In this document: one piece after another, positions 57,802-64,000 of the stretch | Position numbering within the stretch: the stretch's first letter is position 1 | Layout of the letters: each line of letters opens with the position of its first letter | Assembly: GCA_032622095.1 (NCBI GenBank) | Contig: CP136063.1 | Span: forward strand, 213,795,982 to 213,859,981 | Length of the DNA: 64,000 nt | Reading direction: 5' to 3' | From: Siphonodentalium dalli | Lineage: Eukaryota; Mollusca; Scaphopoda; Gadilida; Siphonodentaliidae | The notes under the pieces: model-generated | Databases searched by the model: none | Told to the model about the DNA's origin: nothing | The model's input: the letters and a program-made list of their open reading frames with translations, nothing else | Position numbers and translations under genes: made by a program

Positions 57802-59717
57802 CGAGATTCACTACCTTTATACATTTCTATTTTCAGACTATATTAATGATGGAGAACGAGAGATGTGGTTAACTCATCAGGACAAATCATTAGAATGTAA
57901 TAATGTGAGTACCATAATGATAAGCATAAATGATTATTGTATTTTGCATGCAGATCTTTAGTAACATCAACAATCAGCACTGACTGGTACAATGTACATG
58001 TAGCTGTATATGTAGCCATAAATCAATGACTTTTGAGATAAAAACATATTTCTATATAATCTACTTTTGTTGATATATTAAAGAGATTAAACTACTAACT
58101 AATACCAATATTAGTGATCATGACTTTTTTTGGTGAAAAAATTTGACTTTTTTATATTAATCCCAGAGACTACAATTATCTGCTGAAGTAAAAATATATG
58201 ATGTGGTATATAGACTGTTTTTACTTTTGTCACATTCTCAGGGTCAAAGTATCATGATTATAGAATATATTCTTCAGTCATATTTAAATTTGTGCAGTAC
58301 ATTGTACTATTTTTCGCTAGTGTGCATTTATTATTCACATGTGTATAGCTAAATCATGGTTAGATATTTTAAGTTGAATTTCTTCTAAAATATAAACATA
58401 TATATTCCAGACTGAAGGAATTTTTGTCAAGATGATCTTTAATATGCACAAGTATTTTCAGCGATAATGAAGAACTGAAATTGTCATCATATACAAAAAT
58501 ATTTGTAAGTTTAGAAGTTGCTCAGAATTTAAAATAGAGCGAAACATAGTACTGCACAAATTCAAATATGAGTAAGGTATACAATTGATATACAGGGGAT
58601 CCTAGTAGTTCAGTCAGTATTGGGCATGAATAAGGAATCAGAATTCCTAAATGAAAAGATGTGTACTAGTATTTAAATATCGTACATATATATGGTACAT
58701 GTATATTTATTCCAAAAATATATAGCATATTTAATTTGTAGTAGACAATTATATCATCTCAGCCATAGAGCTTTCTCTTCCAGAATCATTCCGATAACCA
58801 AGATGGACACAGTTTAAATTGAAAAGCACAGTATGACATCATTTGAACTAACCATTGCTTGATCTGCATGTTAATCAGGAATGAGATTTTCTTCATGGCA
58901 TTGCTGAGAAAGTGCATCGAACATAGCAATATATCTTTTTCAATATCATTGTCATTATTGTGTTACTTCACAAAACTGCTGGTAACATTGTAAGAATGTA
59001 ATGATTGTACATGTGGCAATTCGCTAAATTCAAGTGTGTTTAATGAACTGCAGTTGTGCAATTACTTGGAGTCTTGTCCTTCCAGCCATATCTACATCTC
59101 TCTCTCCATTAGAACCTATAATAGAATGATAACAATATTTTATGTTATAGAAACCAACATCACTATATAAAGGAGACTGGTGCTGCCTATCTCATGGAGT
59201 GTGTGACTCACTGGAATTGGCGTCAAGTTTTGGATAGCAGATCTTGAATGTTAGTAACCAGAAAAAGTGAATAGTTTCAGTCGAGGCCAACAAACAGTGC
59301 AAAAGACAATAACTTTCAGTTTAGTTTAATTGTTATTCTCATTAAAATTATAAAATAACAATTCTTGTAATATCAATCCACCAGCAATGTTATATATTAA
59401 GGTTGGCAAAATTGTAAAGTTTGATGTCTAATCTATACTGGCCTTTAGTGAAGAATTGAATATGAGGTCACTCTCCCTCAGACAATTTTTTTTACAACAA
59501 CAGACATTTTATGAAACTTGTTTTGATAACATGATTATATAAGTGCAGTTATCATCAAAACATGAAAGAAACATATATGCTGTCTCATATATTCATCCCT
59601 AGATATTGAATCAAATAAAATACATGTGCCACTGCCAAATAAATTGTGTTCTAAACATCGTAATATTTTTGTCCCACAATATATATTTCTAGTGACGGAA
59701 ATGTCTGTTGAGTGGTG
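57802..59717. other. AT-rich non-coding stretch
   Basis: About 1.9 kb without a recognisable gene or repeat. Confidence 0.4.
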
Positions 59718-59882
59718 CCTAACCAAAGCAGAATTATGGGTAACTTTTCTGGATTTAGTCGGAAATATGGCTTGTTGCCATTCATCAGAAAGCTCTCCCG
59801 AGAGCCATATTTCCGACTAAATCCTGAAAAGTTACCCATAATTCTGCTTTGGTTAAGAGGTCGATTACTGAGGGCATTACTG
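59718..59882. mobile_element. Mariner-like fold-back MITE, left end truncated
   Basis: Both arms carry AACCAAAGCAGAATTATGGG (or inverse) and GATTTAGTCGGAAATATGG. The right end has the full CGATTACTGAGGGCATTACTG followed by TA. The left arm lacks the outer ~30 bp. Confidence 0.8.
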
Positions 59883-60379
59883 TATGTCTATTATTCATTT
59901 GGAGGGAATTCAGGATACACCAACAGATAGAAAATATCCTAAGGGAACTACTTGTCACTTAGTATTTAGTAAAGAACCTTTGACAAGCTAAGCTGTAGAT
60001 ATAAACTACATCAGTTATAACAAAAAAAAATTCAAATGTCCGCTCTCAGAATTCTAATGTACATGTATGTACCTGTCAATATTCTAGTGGTGCAATCCTC
60101 AAACCATGCTGACACCCATCGGTCTCAATCATTCTTTCATTCCTTCTATTCATATTCTGTGCTTGTACTGGGCTACAAGTGCATGAACAACTGATCTGAA
60201 ATATAAGAAAAGTTGATTTAATTTTTGGTTTAACATGAAACGGCATACATTTTTAAATACTTTTCTGTCAGAAAAGAATATCTATAACATCATTGGAATA
60301 TTGAATAAAGAATGTGCATCATATAAGATGACATATGATATGGTGTGAGATGTGCTGCAATTGGTTTGGAATAAAAATT
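59883..60379. other. Non-coding, no recognised feature
   Basis: No supported feature. Confidence 0.4.
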
Positions 60380-61545
60380 CATTTTGTCCATTTTGAGTTT
60401 TTGACCATCAGCCATGATTTTGGCCGAATAACCAAAAAATGACTCGATCTCATCCATGACAAATTTCACAATGATCTGACAAAAGATGCGACCTGTAACC
60501 CTGGCCAAAGGATTTAGTCATGCAAAGAGTAAAATCCAAGATAGCTGCCAGCGGCCATGATTTTTGGCCGAACGACCCCACTAATGTAGCCGAATGACCC
60601 CAAAATTACTCATTCCCCATCTCCATGTCAATATTAAAATCCGTGACAAATTTCATGATGATCCAACCAAAGGTACGACCTGTAGGCTGTGCCAGAGAAT
60701 TTAGTCATGCAAGCAGTAAAATCTAAGATGGCTGCCAGTAGCCATTTTTTTGGCCGAATGACCCCAAAGTTACTCGTTCGCATCTACATGTCATTGTTAA
60801 CATCCGTGACAAATTTCATGATAATCAGAAGAACAGTACGACCTGTAGCCCGTGCTAATGGATTGAATATTGAAATCCAAGATGGTCGCTGGCGGCCATG
60901 TTTTTTTTCTTCAGAATGACCCCAAAATGAACGGTTCTGGTCTAAATGTTGATATCAACAGCTATGTCAAATTTCATAATGATCCGACCACAAGTAGCAC
61001 CTGTAGCCTGTATTGTTGACGAATCACACACACACAGACGACAAAGCCATGGCAATAGCTCAAACTTTACAAAGTAAAGTTCAGCTAATAAAACAAATGG
61101 TTGGGTTAGTCTTAACTAACATATAATATGTGAGCCAGAGAGGCCCATTTCACATTTATTCTTCAGGGCGAAAACTATACCTGTGTTTCTGGTAATAAAC
61201 GGTCATTGAAAAATATGGGTGGCCCAGGTGGGAAGGTGGTGTTTTCATTTTTAGCTCAACTTTACTTTGTAAAGTTTTAGCTATTGCCATGGCTTGGTAT
61301 CGTCGTCTGTGTGTGTGTGTGACTCGTCAACAATTTCCTCTAGCACGGGCTACAGGTCGTACCTTTGGTCATTATAAAATTGGATCATTATAAAATTTGT
61401 CATAGCTGTTGGCATTGACATGTAGATGGGAACGAGTCATTTTGGGGTCATTCGGCAAAAAACATGGCCACCAGCAGCCATCTTGGATTTTACTCTTTGC
61501 ATGACTAAATCCTTTGGCACGGGCTACAGGTCGTAACCCTTTTAT
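60380..61545. repeat. ~162-bp tandem repeat in two inverted arms
   Basis: Left arm (60380-61090) has units marked by GACCCCAAAATTACTC at about 60595, 60760 and 60917, with GGTACGACCTGTAGCC and AAGATGGCTGCCAG. It ends CATGGCAATAGCTCAAACTT and AAGTAAAGTTCAGC. Right arm (61250-61545) is the inverse, starting AGCTCAACTTTACTTTGTAA and including a (GT)n run at 61308-61320. A 160-bp spacer lies between. Confidence 0.85.
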
Positions 61546-61569
61546 GACTGGAGTCATGCTGGTTCAGCA

Positions 61570-61735
61570 TTAATGATCCTGTGCCAGTGCATTCTATTAT
61601 ATATGGAGCCTCGAATATATAAGAGAATGCACTGGCTTACAAGGTCAAGGTAAATATTGTTAAGCCAATGAATTCTCTTAAATATAAGAGAATGCATTAA
61701 TTCTCTTAAATATAAGAGAATGCATTGGAACAGGG
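61570..61735. repeat. Palindromic short repeats AATTCTCTTAAATATAAGAG
   Basis: The unit AATTCTCTTAAATATAAGAG plus AATGCATT occurs twice in direct tandem at 61670-61727. An inverted pair of CCAGTGCATTCT / AGAATGCACTGG lies at 61575-61635. Confidence 0.8.
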
Positions 61736-62480
61736 TTTTCACAAAATTTCAAGATGCAGTCATGAAAGGGTTAACCCGAAGAAATTCACCTTGATAGTTG
61801 AAGTTTTGGACATCTTACTTCTACAAAGATATTAAACTTAAAATATCATGACAAACCTATGTCTCATATACCGGTACTCGATAATTTCCTAACAGGTCAC
61901 TGAACAGGTATTGAGGGGGGGGGGAGATAAAAGGACCTGAGTATACAATTACCACCTAGTAGCTACATATGAGAAAAAATAAACTTATGATTTTATTGCT
62001 TATTATTGCTTTATATAGTCATGAAATGGTGAGAAATTAACTTTATTGAGTTGATTGTGTTGGTGTTTGGATGGATGGGTGCTACCCAAGTATGAGCAGG
62101 CTGATTATAATCCCCCCCCACTCACGCAGAAGCTACATCAGGGAAATTTCCAGGGCTGTTTTGATAGCTGTTACAGGTATGGGTGCCCAAACTTGAGAAG
62201 CCCAAATGACCCCAAATTCCCAGTGGACAGTATTGAATCAACCTGAATTTTCAAGGCAATTCAACAATAAGCGCTGTATTAAAAAATCTGCAGTTGCAAT
62301 ACGGCCTTCATTTGCATGTTGAATTTTTAAATCAGAAATATTATGTCCTATTTATAATATATGCGTCTGTATCTGTGTTGGTTCGGTGTAGAAGCCGTAT
62401 TTTAAAGTTATATTGGGATACCGGTACATATCCTCTGCTGGAAACAGGTGTCCCCAAATTATCTCTGGATTCTTCCCTGA
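61736..62480. other. Non-coding, no recognised feature
   Basis: Includes a G tract at 61915-61924. No gene is supported. Confidence 0.4.
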
Positions 62481-62489
62481 GCTACATAT

Positions 62490-62860
62490 GAGAATGTTTG
62501 GACTATATAAAGCAAAATAAGTGATAATCAGGACTTGGTATCTCCCCCAACTTAATAAACTTTTTCTCGGATGAAGTATGGTATATAAAGCAAAATAAGC
62601 GATAGATGATGTTTTGATCATATGCAGCTACTAGATGGGCGGCAGAGAAGATTCTCAGTCCTGGGTATCTCCCCCGAGTCCACCCCCTCACAAACCCAGA
62701 CTCAACCAAATTTTTCTCAGATACAGTTAATTTCTTGCCATATCATCACTATATAAAGCAAAATATGTGATTGTGATGGTAAAATAAGTGGAAAAATATT
62801 ATGTGGGTGGGAGATACCAATGTTGGTAGAGGAAAATTGTTCCACTTGTAGTCCACAATT
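62490..62860. repeat. Diverged tandem repeat with TATATAAAGCAAAATA core
   Basis: TATATAAAGCAAAATAAGTG at 62504, 62582 and 62751 (variants), each near a TGGTATCTCCCCC-type and TTTTTCTC.GAT segment. AATTTCCTAACAGGT also occurs at 61880 and 62860, which suggests a larger duplicated unit. Confidence 0.6.
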
Positions 62861-63037
62861 TCCTAACAGGTACACAGGATATATACCCATCCCTGTTAAC
62901 TGCATATGTTCAGCAGTTCTTATGATATTGGTTGGGGTAATGCATATTTTGGGAGGAGATATAACAAAACAAAAGACACCCATATGTAAGGCCAAGTGAT
63001 AATCTGACAGATTTGATTTGCTCTTAAAGTGCCTTAA

Positions 63038-63620
63038 AGGGGTACTGTACGCCATTTTCATTAAATTTCCGGTGACAACAACGATCTAATATCGATAATA
63101 TATAGAAACATAAGTAATTTGAGTCGAAGATGTATTCTGTAAACGCTCAGGTTAATAGGCTATCTTAAAATTTAATAATTTAAAAGTTAATAATTTGATA
63201 TAAATTGAATTTATGACTGGAGCCATAGAATGGCGTCAATTAAATTACGAATTACCGTAATCAAAAATAGTAATTGAGGGATACTGGATTTTTAAACCGA
63301 TCGCACACACGATTGCTTAAAATATTATGATGATACGGGGAGAACACTCAAGCCACTCACTGACTAGCGACGATACAATAACTTAAATGATTATATGGGA
63401 CTAGTATGCATATAATATAACTTTTATTTGATTCATTTGGTTGAAAACTTTACAAAATTTACTCGACAACGACAATTTGTATTTTTGCATTCCGGTAAAT
63501 TTGTCATCCGTAACATGACTTCGTACTCAACAGACTTTCAAATAATGGAAAAATTGTTACCTTATTCTCCGACTCGGAGACTATAGAAACCAACAACAAC
63601 ATGTGGCGTACAGTACCCCT
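63038..63620. mobile_element. piggyBac-like MITE flanked by TTAA
   Basis: AGGGGTACTGTACGCCA after TTAA (63034-63037) is exactly inverted as TGGCGTACAGTACCCCT before TTAA (63621-63624). Terminal 17-bp inverted repeats and a TTAA duplication fit piggyBac (or Kolobok). The 583-bp interior has no transposase frame. Confidence 0.85.
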
Positions 63621-63624
63621 TTAA

Positions 63625-64000
63625 GCGGAATTAATTTATTTGCTCTTTTAAAAGTAAAATTCATCTATTTGAGCTTGAGCATAAATCAGATTGTCTAGAA
63701 ATAAAAAGAGTGAATTAGACTCTGAGAAAGGAATTACAAATAGGTGGACTAGTATATATTATTAAATACATGTCTTATTTACACTTAAGCACAAATGATG
63801 TGCGCTTAATTGAGCTCAAATAAATGTTTTTTTTACATAGAGCATAATTAAATGATTGGGTATATGAACACCTTTCATGTATGGTACATATTCCAGATAC
63901 AGATAATTTAAAGGTACGGTTGGCCTTGACGGTGGGTATCCTGTGAAAATATTTCCACCCTTCGAAAACCGCCACAAAAATAAAGAACATCAAAATGTAG
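63625..64000. other. Non-coding end of window with TTAAGC-type motifs
   Basis: TTTGCTCTTTTAAAAG, CACTTAAGCACAAATGA and GTGCGCTTAATTGAGC are loose forms of the palindromic 22-bp unit of the 51.8-kb complex. Confidence 0.45.

Overview
This window looks like nuclear DNA of an animal, most likely a marine invertebrate. It is AT-rich and mostly non-coding. The one clear host gene has five exons joined by canonical GT-AG introns of 1.4 to 7.6 kb. Everything else recognisable is decayed transposable elements, satellites and fold-back repeats of kinds usual in lophotrochozoan and similar genomes. The species cannot be fixed from the sequence. I see no bacterial operons, CRISPR array, rRNA or convincing tRNA.

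Gene content. A complete sigma-class glutathione S-transferase gene runs on the minus strand from 32103 (ATG) to 14309 (stop). Its five coding exons join in phase to a 205-residue protein. Its introns are full of repeats: two inverted copies of a ~510-bp element in introns 1 and 4, a PIF/Harbinger-like element, a retroposed poly(A) insert with an 11-bp target duplication, and a hAT-like element with an 8-bp duplication, the last three all in intron 2. The tail of exon 2 and its splice donor have been duplicated in tandem in the intron just downstream. A second, weaker candidate is a plus-strand cysteine-rich first exon at 51004-51308.

Layout. 1-9 kb holds a 152-bp tandem repeat, fold-backs, small non-autonomous DNA elements and fragments of two minus-strand LINEs and one Penelope-like element. 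9.9-11.9 kb holds a broken non-LTR retrotransposon. 14.3-32.1 kb is the GST gene. 32.98-35.19 kb is a 174-bp satellite with a 348-bp higher-order repeat. 35.57-41.62 kb is a 6-kb inverted repeat whose arms carry a minisatellite and meet at a 45-bp loop. 41.9-43.2 kb is the 3' half of an L2-like LINE. 45.4-49.0 kb holds two adjacent terminal-inverted-repeat elements with clean target duplications. 51.8-54.85 kb is a complex built from near-palindromic 22-bp units and duplicated blocks. 55-64 kb is AT-rich DNA with further inverted-repeat elements, ending in a piggyBac-like MITE flanked by TTAA.

No genes act together as a pathway here. The main interest is structural: the large hairpin-forming locus beside a higher-order satellite just upstream of GST, and inverted intronic repeats that bracket exons 2-4 of GST.
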